Shown one piece after another: positions 48,613-59,989 of a stretch of DNA of 64,000 bases. The translations under genes and the position numbers were made by a program. Origin of the DNA: Elmis aenea (lineage: Eukaryota > Arthropoda > Insecta > Coleoptera > Elmidae); assembly GCA_947652605.1 (NCBI GenBank), contig OX393581.1, forward strand, positions 46,337,924 to 46,401,923. Direction: 5' to 3'. Under the pieces are notes generated by a model. That model worked only from the letters and a program-made list of their open reading frames with translations, did not search any database and was not told the DNA's origin. Position 1 is the stretch's first letter; each line of letters begins with the position of its first letter.

Positions 48613-49870
48613 CATTTCTTCATGGTAATGCGAATTCATTAAAAACGGTTATTGTTAAATTTTAATGGTATTTATCAAATACTTCGCGAAAAAAATTGCA
48701 TTAAAAAGTTTTAGTACTAAATTTTATTCCATAAGATATAACGAAGTTGATTATAATCCAAAAGACGAAACGACTGCTTTTTATTTCTCTATATCTCTAA
48801 AAATAATAAAATAAAGCTAAGAAAAGATTTTTTTCTTGCTGAACTAAAAGTTACATAAACAATTTGTTGTTGTTTTGTAATTTAGCTCAAAACCCTTCAA
48901 CTTTGTCCAAATTTAACCATCTTCGTAGCAATAAGGTACGCGAGATTTCCATCTTAAGCATCGAATTTGAAAAAACCTGTATTAGACTTAAAAACCATGT
49001 TTTGCCCATATTGAATTGTAACTCTTTTAATTGTTTATAATTATTTAACAGTGATTGATAACTACCTACGCATTTAGTTCCATACCGCCTTAGTGTTAAA
49101 AATTGTACACGCCTTTCATATTCTTAAATATATTCAGTTTAAGGTCGAATTAGACAAAGTGAGGCAACGTATTGTTGGAAAAGCCGTGAAAGAACTTGAA
49201 CTAAACAAATATGTGCATCGATTTTTGTTTGACAAAAAAAAAGCAGGCCATCTTTTGTTACGTGAAAATGAAAACATAAATAAAACTGATTGTGATATTA
49301 AAAAAAAAACACATAATATATCAGAAAAAAAATGAAAGGGGAAACTAATGCAGTAAGAAATATGTATCACTTTTGGATTGTTAGGACGATGTCGGATCTC
49401 ATTTAAACTATAATTTAAAAAGCTACTGTATTGTATCTTATCAGGCTTTGAAAGTACTTACAACAAAACGATCAACTTAGATGTAAAAGATGTTAAATAC
49501 AACAGCTAACTAAAACTATATAAAACTGGACATACCTTTGCATCCTCAAGCAAAACTGTTTAAATAAGTTATTTAATGGTGTAACGAATAGATCCAGTAT
49601 TAACTATTTTAATTTAATCAAGCAATAAAATATGTTCATAAATTAGACAATGTGGGAAGATAGAACTCAAAACTTGTCAATTAGAAACTAGCAATAAAGT
49701 AGTTCTTAACTCTTTTTTTTTTATTCCATGAAAGCTAACACACAATTTTCAAATTTTAAAATAACTTTAATAATTATTTACGCCTTTAACTAGCGATTTT
49801 CAAATAATATTTTGAAAACTAGTGGACTTAAAACATATAATTTTCTTTTCTTGAAAAGAAGCTAAATATA

Positions 49871-50504
49871 CAAGGTGATTCCTAAATATTGCGAAAAACA
49901 TCAGGAGGTAATTCCTTATCGAAAATTAAGGGAGGGGCTGTTTTAAAATAAAGTAAGTGAACATGCACCATTAAACGTTCTTAAATAAAACATTTCGTTT
50001 GGGTGGTTACCATAGCTTGTTCATGTTCATATTGAGTAGAATTGGTGGGTGTTTTCGTGTTATCATTGTATGATGTTGATATATCTTTCTTCATAAGGAC
50101 ACCTGGCTGCTAATGAATTACCGTTAGCAAGACCGTAAACGAAATGCATATCGTATATCTTAACATTTGTGTAATTAATTTTAAAGAACAATAGTTTACA
50201 GCACGAAAACATCGGTCAATAATTCTACTCAATATTAACATAAATAAACAAACCATGGTAACCACAAAAATGAATCGTTTTATTTTAGAATAATTAATGG
50301 TTCATGTTCACTTATTATATTTTTTACATAAAAACTGTAGGTTTTGAGGAAAAAATCATTTCTTCTAATTTTACCGCTCCTCTTTAGGGGAGTGTAACTC
50401 CAAAAGAAAACATCTAAATGAAAGTAATTATATAAAAGGTCCTCCTTCATTTAAGATAGGAAATTACCTCCCGAAGTTTTTCGCAACATTAAAGAATCAC
50501 CCTG
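49871..50504. mobile_element. Foldback MITE, CAGGGTGTTTC family, copy f (degenerate)
   Basis: The left end CAAGGTGATTCCTAAATATT and the right end AAGAATCACCCTG carry the arm words 'ggaggtaattccttatcgaaaattaag' (in pieces) and 'accgctcctctttagggg'. Much of each arm is deleted. The central 'accatggtaaccac' block remains. It is flanked by TA and directly abuts the next element at 50509. Confidence 0.75.
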
Positions 50505-50928
50505 TATACAGTGTGACCCATTTCAAAGGGGATTACCCCTATAAAAAGTTTATTTATCGTACCATTTTTTTGAACGGTTTTTTAAACGATAAAGCATCTA
50601 AAACTATACTTTGGCACCCTATTTTAAAATTCAGTTTACACTCACAAAACCTATGATTTTTTTTCGATGTCAAAATTGGCAAAATATGTTAAGTGATTTT
50701 TTTATCTAATATCAGGGGCGCTATTCCCAACTCGCTCGCTTTGAACAGCAGTGCTCATGAAAGCGAGCTTCGTCAATGCGAGTGAAGCGGTCGTTCTGTA
50801 TTCTCATATACCCCTGCCTTTGCAATTCTTCGACGCGAGTGGGTAGATGTTGCAACATTGGAATTTTGCATGGGCTGTCACTTTGCCGCCAGTTTTTGAA
50901 TGTTCTGTGGTTTTTGTTTTGATTGATT

Positions 50929-51077
50929 ATGGGGAAATTAACGGAGCAGCAGAAAGCAGCATTAGTAGAAATTCTTGGGAGAATAGTTAATTATTAAGTG
51001 GCAAATTTTCACAAAATTTTACATATAACGATGCCCAAAAGCAATGGAGTGTAATTACTACAAATTTAAATAGTATG
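50929..51077 (+). pseudogene. Harbinger Myb/SANT-like protein fragment
   Basis: ATG at 50929 opens MGKLTEQQKAALVEILGRIV, with a stop at 50995-50997. A second frame continues SGKFSQNFTYNDAQKQWSVI to a stop at 51077. LTxxQ+xxLVE...GKFS.NFT..DAQ+.W..I...LNS is the Myb/SANT-like DNA-binding start of the accessory protein found in Harbinger elements. A frameshift near 50995 separates the two parts. The remainder of the gene is deleted. Confidence 0.7.
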
Positions 51078-51949
51078 TAAAATGTATTGGAATGAGTATC
51101 CCTCGAAAGTCTAAATTTTTTTCGAAATTCATAGACATTTAATTGTGTAAATGTAGGGTTGCCAGAAATCCTGAATGTATAAAAAGAACAATACAAATCA
51201 AAAAAGAGAACATTACGGAATTAACTGAAAAACATATTTTAAAAGAAAAAAATTGCACAATTGTAGAAAAAATTGATTATTCTTATATATTATTTCTAAT
51301 TACACATATATCAGTAAAATTATTTACATATATATTCATAAATATAATATAAATCATTGAAAATTCGTTTCTTTGGTTGGAGAAATCACGTCCTAATAAA
51401 CTAACATTCCTAGTATAAAGTAGCCTTCTACCCAATAAAATCAATTATTTAGATTCCTTTCCATATTACTAATAAGAAAAAAATATTTATTCATTAAATA
51501 CCTAAATTTATTAAAATCTTTTTCTTTAAGAAACATTTTTTTCATACATTTATTCCTTTTTAATTAAATTTAATTTTTGAAGTATTAGATGTTACGATGT
51601 TTTTTTTTCGTTAGAAAATCTGTATTATTTTTAAACTCATCATAAAAATAATTACAAGAAATATTCTTGTAATTGTATGCATTAAGTTTAAGTTCGAATA
51701 TTAAATTAACTTCACTAAACATTCTCATTTCAAAAAAGGGTAACTGAAAAAAGAGAACAAAAGTGAACATTTTTACATGAAAAAAGAAAAAGAAATATCA
51801 GAATTAAAAAAGAGAAAATGTTTCTTTAAAGTGATATTCTGGCAACCCTATGTAAATGAATTTAATAATATTAAATTATAAGGTTCGGCCACATCATTTT
51901 CAGCCTGTTCTAAGTCCTCAATTAAATTTATAAATTTAATATCATCCAT
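50987..51949 (-). pseudogene. Harbinger transposase N-terminus, split by a hAT insertion
   Basis: ATG at 51949 opens MDDIKFINLIEDLEQAENDV and continues to NSFT at 51851. The hAT element with its duplication lies between. The frame resumes at 51145 (QLNVYEFRKKFRLSRDTHSN) in the same phase once the insert and one 8-bp copy are discounted. FRxxFRLSRxT is the N-terminal helix-turn-helix region of Harbinger transposases. The catalytic part is missing. Confidence 0.72.
51154..51850. mobile_element. hAT element inside the Harbinger element
   Basis: The ends TAGGGTTGCCAGAA and TTCTGGCAACCCTA are perfect inverted repeats. TGTAAATG is repeated exactly on both sides (51146-51153 and 51851-51858), an 8-bp duplication typical of hAT. 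The interior is AT-rich with no recognisable transposase. Confidence 0.92.
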
Positions 51950-52683
51950 AATAGAAGACAACAACAACTCACAACACACACAAAGGTTACGATTTGGGTG
52001 CAAAGCGAGCGGTATTTGCCAACAGGAGTGGGTCTACCCACTCGCGTTGAACGCGAATGGAGCGCCTGCGAGAGGAGACGTTGGGAATACGATTCTCAGC
52101 GGTTTGTGCATCTCTCGCGTTCAACGGTAGTGATATCGCCGAACAGAAGGAGTTGAGAATACCGCCCCAGGATGCCCTCAAATGGGTTTGTACCAATTTT
52201 CATGAAAAATATTTTTTTATTAAGAGATGAATTATTAATTCAATATTTGTGATTAAATTGTAAAAAATAAAAGTTGGAGTTGTCATTAAAAAAAAGTATA
52301 TTTGACAAAAGGTCTTGTAAAAAAGCAACAATTTATTCGTATCAGTATTAAAATCGCAACTTTGAATTTTCGATAAGTGAATAACAAAATTTACAAGAAA
52401 CATACAGAAAAATATAATAAATATTTTTCCATAACCCCAATGGGTGGAATCTTGAATCCAGTGGTGTAGTCAGATTTTAGATTAAAAAAATCGTTAAACA
52501 CATTTTGCCAATTTTAACATCGAAAAAAATCATAGAAGGTTTTGTGAGTGTAAACTAAATTTCAAAATAGGGTGCCAAAGTACAGTTTTTGATGCTTTAT
52601 CGTTTAAAAACGAAGTTTATGAAAATCGGACGATAAATAAACTTTTTATAGGGGTGATCCCCTTTGAAATGGGCCACACTGTA

Positions 52684-54640
52684 TATATTTTTAGAAATTT
52701 AGTTTAGATACACACTTTATCCCTTGATTTAAAAAAAAGGTTGAAAACGTGTTTTCGGATCACGCTGCGTAAGTAAAAATAGTTATAGAATCACATTCTA
52801 TTGTTTAAAATCCAAAAGCTCTAAAAATTGTTTTTATTAGTACATTGATAAACGTGTAACCCAACAAAAACTACACATTTAAAAACACTTGTTTTCTTCT
52901 ATATTTAACAACCGAATCAGGATTGCTTCGTACTTATAAATTAAATGTCAAACGCTTGTTGAATGTGTCTAATTTGAGAATTCGTTGTAAAGCAGCAAGT
53001 ATAAACATTGGTTTATTAAATTTCCTCTCCGACATTGCATTATGCTAATATTGTTGACTGATGATGTGCACAACGGTATTCTACATAACCAATTGTTGCA
53101 CTCTCACCTTCAGAAGTCTACACACCGAGTATTTTACACACCATTTCTTCCTAACGAAACGAAAAAGCAAACAAAATCATTGCCTTAAATTTGTATTTTT
53201 ATGACTTACTTCTTTGCTTTAGTACAAGTCGATTATCATAAAAGTTTTGCTCGTGAATATATTTAACCGCGCTTCAAACCAATTTAATTCTATCCCAGAA
53301 ATATCTAAAAATTGTTCCCTGGTAGTCTTGGTCGCCATCATGCGCTTGTATTTCGTAGATGTTTTTTTTTACTCTATTTGCGTTAGCCAACATTGATTTC
53401 TGCTACGCCATCGTCGACAGAACATCCCTTAAGTGATCTGAAATTACAAGTTATCGAAAAGCAAATTGAAACTAGAACCTTTTAAGCTTCATATAATTTA
53501 ACAGATGTAATAACTTGATCTACGATTGCTCGGGAAAATAAAACTTTTCATTGGCATAAAGTACATTAAAGGAATTCCGCGGACATTATTATCGTAAGAT
53601 CTTTAATCTTAGACAATAATGATGGCAAAGAGAATATGTAATAACAGCAAAGTGGGTAATAAGGTTTTTGATAACGAGATACAAACTGTTTTAAAATGCG
53701 AACAAAGAGTTTGCAGAAGCTAAGAACTACAGCAAAAAAACTCAAGAGGGTTTTAGTAATGCCAAGCCTTTGGTGTTTTAATTGGATAAATTTATCAATT
53801 TTTTTTATAGAGATTAAACTTACATAATCAAACGTTAAACGAATGAGAATAGATCTAAAACGAACCATTATTGGCGTTTGTTCGTCATTCGTTGCACCAA
53901 GTTTGCCTGACCTGTGGTCCATGATTACCAACGACCAACGGCGTTCATACTTCCAAAGTGAATTCAAGAGGATTAAAGCATTTAGTTACGTTAAACCAAA
54001 ATCCGTTTTACCATAAACGCACTTAAAAATCTTCATAAATCAAACTGATTGACTACAATTATAAAACCATTATTAATACACAATGCATTTGTATTCATAT
54101 TTATGCGAGTTCACCATTCCATTAGTTTACTAGTACGTTAACAAACACAACGATATCGAACGTAAACAAATTAAAGCTATATTTAGTTCCTATATATTTC
54201 CAATAACAATCAAATTATTATGTCATTAGGTTTTGAATTCGTGATTCCAAACTGTCACATGCAATTTAGGCAAGTTTCCGATATCATAGATAAAACAATA
54301 GCAAAAAGATGAAACTACCACAAATATAACCAGACTGATATTTAATGTAAAGAAGTAATTTATAAATTAAAACAGTCGTTTTGTTAACGGTTTTATCAAT
54401 AAACTATCGTTGCCTGTAGATGTTAATTTAATTTTCTATCGTTATTGATCAAACATGAAAATTTAAGACTTTCCACGTTTGTACTTTAAATTCATTGTAT
54501 AAAGTTTGAGTATTACTAAATTATTCCTTAACTTTATTAGTACATTCTTCTTAATTATTCAGAGCAGTATTTTGTCCCCATGTCCACAGAGTAGACCAAA
54601 ACAGATTTTTTAATATGTCATATGAAGAATGGTTTAATAT
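52684..54640. other. 2 kb without recognised genes or element ends
   Basis: Moderately complex AT-rich sequence with no domain-bearing frame. The 133-codon minus-strand frame at 53566-53967 has no motif I know. This may be unique non-coding DNA. Confidence 0.4.
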
Positions 54641-54644
54641 ATAC

Positions 54645-54680
54645 AGGGTAGTCCAAAAGTATGGAAACGCTGCTGTTACG
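54645..54680. repeat. Single mariner-like end CAGGGTAGTCCAAAAGTATG
   Basis: TACAGGGTAGTCCAAAAGTATGG has the form of a Tc1/mariner terminal repeat after TA. No partner end was found before 55150, so this is probably a truncated element. Confidence 0.45.
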
Positions 54681-55149
54681 GCGTAAATACAAGCTTTATA
54701 AAAAAATGTTTTATTTCATAAATTTATGGCAAATTTTGGCTACATTTTGATGTACATTAATTGTTTTTTTCGCCAACTGTATGCAACTGACAGACGATTG
54801 TCATTTTAATGGCAACCTATGTATTGTCTCTTTCTGTTTTATTACTTAAAAAAAAAACATTATTTTGTGAGTATTAAATTAAATATGGACGTTCTGTCGA
54901 ATTGTTTCTGTGAAATGTGTTCAAGGCGTTTCAGTTGAATGCCCACAAAATAATGGTTTTTCTTCAAAAAGTAATGAAACAAAATTAGACAAATTATAAA
55001 CTGTCGATTACTACAGCGATTGTGTTTTGTTTTTCAAATACAATGATTTTGGGAAAAAAAAACATTTAAAACTCATTTTCCTCAAAAATTTTTGAAGGAA
55101 CACCAAAAAGTTCTTATATGGTTGAAAAGAGAAAAAAACGTATTATATT

Positions 55150-56405
55150 ATATAATTCACTCATCAATTTTATAAAATAAGTCTTATCAGACATCACTTC
55201 AGTTAAACACGTCAGAGAAAATCAATAAGTTAGTAGTTTTTATAAAATATTAATTTTTAAAGTAGCTTAAGTCACTTTACAGCAGGGGTCGGCAAAATTT
55301 GATTTTTATTTAAAAAATCAAAAATCATTGAACTAAGTTTAAAAAATCAAAAAAATCGGGAGTTTTAAATTTTTTTAAAAGAAACTTGACGCTTTTCCGT
55401 TTTTACAACTGATTTATTCATTTTTTACACTACATTATATGTGTAGATATCTTCTATACAGCGTCATTCAAAAACTATGCAACAAATGAAAAAGTTTTTT
55501 AAAGAAAAATTTCTTACCAGCTTTTATTCTTGATGAAAATTGGTGCATGACCTAAAACTTATTTTAAGATGGAAAAAAATTCATAAAAATTCATGCGACA
55601 CTAGATTTTAGCGATTTCAGAAATATTCACAACAGTTAAGTGACCTTTTTTTAAGAGATACAAAAAAACTTCATAGAAAGATTGTTTAGAATTCAAAAAT
55701 ACAAACAAAGATGAACATTCGTAAAATTTCATCATTTCATCATTTTAACGTTCTAAAATTTCTATTTCTAATTTTAAAGTTATTTTAACATCCAAATAAG
55801 TTTTAAACGTAGCACCAACTTTTTCCGAGAAATCGATAATAAAAAACTTTTCTATTAGTTGCAAACTTTTTGAATGATGAAACTACTATAAAGTTCGAAA
55901 ATAATATTTTAACGTAAAATTTCGTATTAAGTCATATGTTTGATTTCTGAACAATTTTTTTCCATGAAATTTTTTGTAAGTTTTAAAATAAGGGCACTAC
56001 TTTTGGGTTGGGAATATTTTACTATGTTTTACTAGTGGTTGTTTAAGCAGGTGGAAGTCAAACGTCCCACCAATTTATATGTAGCGTGTGACTTTGAATC
56101 GTGAAAATAAATAAAGTTTGATTTATATCATGATTATAATTTTAAAAAACTAGCTGATTTAAATCGTGATTTAAATCAATAAATTATTGATTTAAATCTC
56201 TGCTTTACAGTAGGTAGTGAAAAATCGCGATACGTTAACGTCTGTGCGAAATTATGTACACGGAGAAGAATATTAATAACCGAAATAACAAATATAATTA
56301 AACTTTTTCTATAGTAACATAAATATTTTTGTGCACAATAAAATACAAAACATTTAGTATTTCAAAACACATAAAAGTGACTTATGCCTTTTTATAAATA
56401 AACGG
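55150..56405. repeat. Dispersed AT-rich repeat, copy B, interrupted by a hAT element
   Basis: The left part 55150-55282 and right part 56211-56405 correspond in order to the uninterrupted copy at 47222-47545, for example 'agtagcttaagtcacttta' before the insert and 'gtgcgaaattatgtac' after it. Confidence 0.6.
55283..56202. mobile_element. hAT-like element with GATTTAAATC words, perfect 8-bp duplication
   Basis: It begins CAGGGGTCGGCAAAATTTG and ends GATTTAAATCTCTG. CTTTACAG is repeated exactly on both sides (55275-55282 and 56203-56210). Right subterminal GATTTAAATC words and left TTTAAAAAATCAAAAATC words echo the element at 25381. No coding sequence was recognised. Confidence 0.85.
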
Positions 56406-56775
56406 CTCATATTTAAATATTTACAACTGGCGACAATTGACGTAGAAGTTGTGTTATTAAAACAAATCTTGCTTTTGGTAAAGTATTTATGGTAAACAGT
56501 ATTTATTCGCAAGTAATACAAAACTTTTACAATAATAATTGTAGTGAAATTGATTACAATAAAAATGCAATATGTAGTGAAACCTAACTTGCATAATCAA
56601 ATAATCCTGATCGAATTGTGTTTAATAAGCTAATATTACACGAAGATTTCTATATTGTTTAATACCCGACGTAATTGCGGGATAAACAATGTTTTATATG
56701 TTTTTCTATGTACACTATAGTTCATGATGTTAAGTGAAGATCAAGACGTTTGTGAAAGTAAATGCGCTTACCCAG

Positions 56776-57155
56776 TGGCGTGCTGAGGTTTGGTGATACC
56801 CGGGGTCAATTCATTAATTGTATGACTAAAAATGTTGTATATTCTTAATCATTTGGTACTTTAACAATTTAAAAAAAAAATAATTATAGGCCGTAACATG
56901 GACTACAAGATCTCCTTTCAGAGAACACTTGAACAACTTCATATTTCACATCATCTGTGAGGAATTCTTTTTCAATGCTGATTAAAGCTAAGTTGGTCAG
57001 TCGCTCTTGTGACCTGGAAGATCTCAAATGTGTTTTTATTAATTTTAGTTTTGATAATGACGTTTCACAACCGGAGATTGAGAATGCGATGGTAAGCAGT
57101 AAACTATGTGCAGTGCAAAAGACAATCAAATTTTCTACAAGACTATACATATAGG
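56776..57155 (-). mobile_element. 3' part of a hAT element with transposase C-terminus
   Basis: The left end CAGTGGCGTGCTGAGGTTTGG is hAT-like. Inward on the minus strand is the transposase C-terminal domain. The other end is lost: at 57156 a second hAT element begins, and beyond it lies unrelated repeat. Confidence 0.7.
56890..57150 (-). pseudogene. hAT transposase C-terminal dimerisation domain fragment
   Basis: The minus-strand frame gives FSISGCETSLSKLKLIKTHL, then RSSRSQERLTNLALISIEKE. The pattern C-E-[RT]-[ST]-[FL]-S-K-L-K-x-I-K-x-x-L-R-S-x-x-x-Q-x-R-L-x-x-L-A-L-x-S-I-E is the hAT C-terminal dimerisation region. The frame is open across it, but upstream catalytic sequence is absent; the preceding codons of the 127-codon frame (57267-57156) are read-through of the neighbouring hAT element. 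Confidence 0.82.
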
Positions 57156-57860
57156 CAGTGGCGTAGCTAGGGTTTGTGCCGCCCGGGGCGGTTCCTGAAT
57201 TTGCCGCCCCTATAAATAAGGGTCGCAAACTTTTTATTTTTCCAAAACCAAGCAGAGATCGACACAAATATGTGGGGGGGTAAACAAAATGCGCCGCAGG
57301 CGAATTTTTTTAAATTTTAGACGTTCAAACGCGTTTTAATGCAAAGCTAGATAATGTAGAATACTTAACCATCTTCCAAAATTACAGTTTTACAGTAGAA
57401 CCTTTTCTGATTTTTATTTTCCTTAATCAGATCGCCCCCACTCCCACGAAATTATTTTTAATAAGGGTGAAAAATTCCTGTTACAAGAGAGTTTAAAACT
57501 GCATGGAATTTAATGCCTAAAATAAATGAATTGTTTCATAATTTTATTGAATGGTTGGTACCGTATCTTAAATTTTATTAGGAACTTGGAACTTCTGTCG
57601 TTACAAGGGGGCGGGTTTTCAGTGAAGCAAGGTCAAGTTGCCCGTTTTATCCTCTAACTTCGATAAGAACTCCTTTTTTTAAATAAATTTTTATGAACTT
57701 AAAAGCGCCAAAGCCTGTACTGATTATTTTATCTACTGATCCTTCATTACCCCCGAGATTTTCATTTTTACCTCATTTGGGTAGACTAAAAGTGCCGCCC
57801 CAAAAAAATGTGCCGCCCGGGGCGGACCGACACCACCCCCCGCCCCTCGCTACGCTACTG
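57156..57860. mobile_element. hAT element with CAGTGGCGTAG ends, perfect 8-bp duplication
   Basis: The left end CAGTGGCGTAGCTAGGG and the right end CGCTACGCTACTG are inverted. CATATAGG flanks both sides exactly (57148-57155 and 57861-57868). GCCGCCC(C/GGGG) words are repeated at both ends (GTGCCGCCCGGGGCGG). The interior has no transposase. Confidence 0.92.
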
Positions 57861-57863
57861 CAT

Positions 57864-58366
57864 ATAGGGTCTTGTATTTAAGAAAATCGATTTATCGCTG
57901 TTTAAAGTTTCACAGGTTTGACCTAGTGTAAAAAACACCCTGTATAATATTTTAAAAATGTAGCTTGCGCAAAGTGTTAAATAATCATTTGTTAATCCAA
58001 TTCTCAAAAGAAATTCTCCTGCCTTTTTAAATAACTTTAATGTTAGAAAAAATTGAAAGTGCTGTATCGATCAAAATTTTCACAAAAATGTAAATTTTAC
58101 GAAAACGGTTGACTTTAGACCCACATAACCTCATACATTTCTTAAAGTAAATTTTTAAAGGAATCCAAAAATGTAAAAATATACAGGTGTTCTATTTAAA
58201 ATTCCAAAATTTGAGTCCATTTCCGGTTGAACCGGAAGTCGTATTGCAACCTTAATATTTTCATCGAATCCGAAAAATACCATAACGCTCAGATACAAAA
58301 TTTCATTGTTATATCTGCAATAGAGTTCTAGATATTTGTCTGTTTCCATACTTTTGCGCATCCCTG
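57864..58366. repeat. Dispersed repeat, copy 2, ending 376 bp before the second UGT
   Basis: It begins TATAGGGTCTTGTATTTAAG and ends GCGCATCCCTG before TA. It matches the order of words in 42234-42698. The 166-codon minus-strand frame at 58155-58655 crosses it and is not a gene. The hAT at 57156 inserted at its left border, so the first bases are shared with the target duplication. Confidence 0.6.
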
Positions 58367-58591
58367 TATGTAACAATGCACTATGTGTATCTATTATAAA
58401 TCCATTAAAGCTTAATAAAATGAAATGTTTTACGATTTTGCTAAAAATAAGCATTATAATACAAAATATCTTTCGAGTGCTATTGCTATCTATCTCTGTT
58501 CGTGATTCTCTACTGTTTCTTTCGTAACAACCCATTGTTGCATAAAATTTATCGTGACGGATCCACTTGAAGTCAAATGCCTTTCTATATA

Positions 58592-58597
58592 TATAAA
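58592..58597 (+). promoter_or_regulatory. TATA box candidate for the second UGT exon
   Basis: TATATATAAA lies about 145 bp before the ATG at 58743. A start site about 30 bp downstream (near 58620-58630) would give a 5' leader of roughly 115 bases. The alignment of a long TATA word with the reading frame downstream is suggestive, not proven. The first UGT exon has no equally clear TATA box. Confidence 0.5.
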
Positions 58598-58742
58598 GAT
58601 TCGTTTGATTTGGCATGAGAATTAGATAGTCGGTGTTTATGTCGTCCTTCTTCACGGTATTGGGTTATTACCGTCACTTTCTGAACGGTGTGCTAACCGC
58701 AATCTACAACAATCGTTCGTCGTTAGTGAAACTGTTCGCAAC

Positions 58743-59561
58743 ATGCTGTTACTAATCAAGATAATTATTTTAAGTTTTGCCGCGTCATCCGTTGGCGGCT
58801 ACAAAATCTTAGCAGTAAGCACCCATCCTGGTAAAAGTCACTTCATTGTGTTCCAACCACTTTTAAGGAAGTTACACGAACTCGGACATGAAGTTACCGT
58901 AGTCAGCTACTTCCCTCTGGAAAAACCTCTGAATGGTTATAAAGATGTGGCTCTGAACAACAGTATTATAATCGAAAACGATATTCCAATGCAAGCTTTT
59001 CGGGGGCCAGGTTTAGGAAAATACGAAGGACCATTATTTCTTTCGAAAATGGCGCGAGAGACTTGTGAAACCGGCCTCTCATCTAGCTCTTTGCAGGATT
59101 TTTTAAAAAGTAGTGCACATTTTGACGTTATTATAATGGAACTGTTTAACACCAACTGTTTTTTACCACTAGTTAAAAAGTTTGACGCTCCGTTTATAGG
59201 GGTAATAACTCACAATATTATGCCCTGGGCTGGTGCGTGGTTTGGAAATCCTGATAATCCCGCGTATGTCCCTGTTATATTTGGGGATTCTTCTGATCGG
59301 ATGACGTTTTTTCAACGAGTCGAAAACACGCTTTTGTGGGTGTACACTAATTTATACTTTCGTTTCGTTATGGTCCAGTATGATAAGGAGCTGAGAGAAC
59401 AGTATTTCGGTGAAGATATACCAGCGTTGAGTGAAATATCTTATAACGTTAGTTTATTATTGACAAATACTCATTTTACTATCAATAGAGCTAGACCGTT
59501 AGTGCCAAGTATAGTGGAAGTAGGTGGAATACATATTGGAATAAAAAAAGAACTGCCACAG
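58743..59561 (+). CDS. UDP-glycosyltransferase, first coding exon (N-terminal half)
   Basis: It encodes 273 residues: a signal peptide (about 1-19), then GYKILAVSTHPGKSHFIVFQ with His33 at the family's catalytic position. Later motifs are FDVIIMELFNTNCFLPLV, MPWAGAWFGNPDNPAYVP and SDRMTFFQRVENTLL. It ends VGGIHIGIKKELPQ at CAG|GTACGT (donor at 59562), phase 0. Length, order of motifs and the donor position match the exon at 27342, so the two are paralogues from local duplication. The UDP-sugar-binding half is not seen before 64000 and would lie beyond the right edge. A 1.7 kb hAT element starts 35 bp after the donor. Probably functional, as the frame is intact and no key residue is missing; the sugar and acceptor cannot be inferred. 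Confidence 0.9.
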
Positions 59562-59989
59562 GTACGTTTTTTAGCTAGAGTCTTATTTGTTTAGGACAGG
59601 AGTGGCAAACTTTTTTATGTCCGCGTGCCAATTTTTTAAAATTTTCACATTTTCAAATGCTGCCTTGTCAGGTGAAGAGGTAACTTTTGCAAAGAATGAA
59701 AAAAAAACATTACTGATTGTGAGAAGATGAAAAGTAAATATTACAACATATTTTTTATTGACTACTAATAGAAATTTGGAATTAAACAACTAAAGGTACA
59801 TAACTAAATTTCAAAATAAATATTAAGTATTTTACCAATACAAAGCTATAATTAGACAGAAATAATAATTGCAAATGTGTTTACTTTTTAAACAACATTA
59901 ATTAAGTAGGCACCCACAATTAGAATTAAAATATGAGTTTTTAATGCGATTTTTGTTGTTAAATGCCTTTTGTTAAGTTTTTTATTTCA

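Larger units (their letters stand above)
50716..52167. mobile_element. PIF/Harbinger-type element, internally deleted
   Basis: The left end GGGCGCTATTCCCAACTCGC and the right end, reversed, GGGCGGTATTCTCAACTCC agree well. CAG lies on both sides as a possible 3-bp duplication. It keeps the 5' ends of two convergent genes: a Myb/SANT-like frame on the plus strand from 50929 and a transposase start on the minus strand from 51949. Having both is characteristic of Harbinger elements. Palindromic 'cactcgcgttgaacgcga' words lie in the right subterminal part. A hAT element at 51154-51850 interrupts the transposase. Confidence 0.82.
50509..52681. mobile_element. TA-flanked element with CAGTGTGACCC ends, host of a nest
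   Basis: The left end CAGTGTGACCCATTTCAAAG and the right end, reversed, CAGTGTGGCCCATTTCAAAG match closely for at least 50 bases and are flanked by TA. CAGT termini with a TA duplication fit Tc1/mariner-type movement. Subterminal words 'aaaattcagtttacactcacaaaacctatg' (in pieces) recur inverted on the other side. It contains a Harbinger-type element at 50716-52167. It has no transposase of its own. Confidence 0.85.

Noticed and set aside
53566..53967. 133-codon minus-strand open frame
   Set aside because: No motif, no splice context and AT-driven composition; probably chance.
58155..58655. 166-codon minus-strand open frame upstream of the second UGT
   Set aside because: It runs across a dispersed repeat also found at 42234 and the promoter region; no domain recognised.
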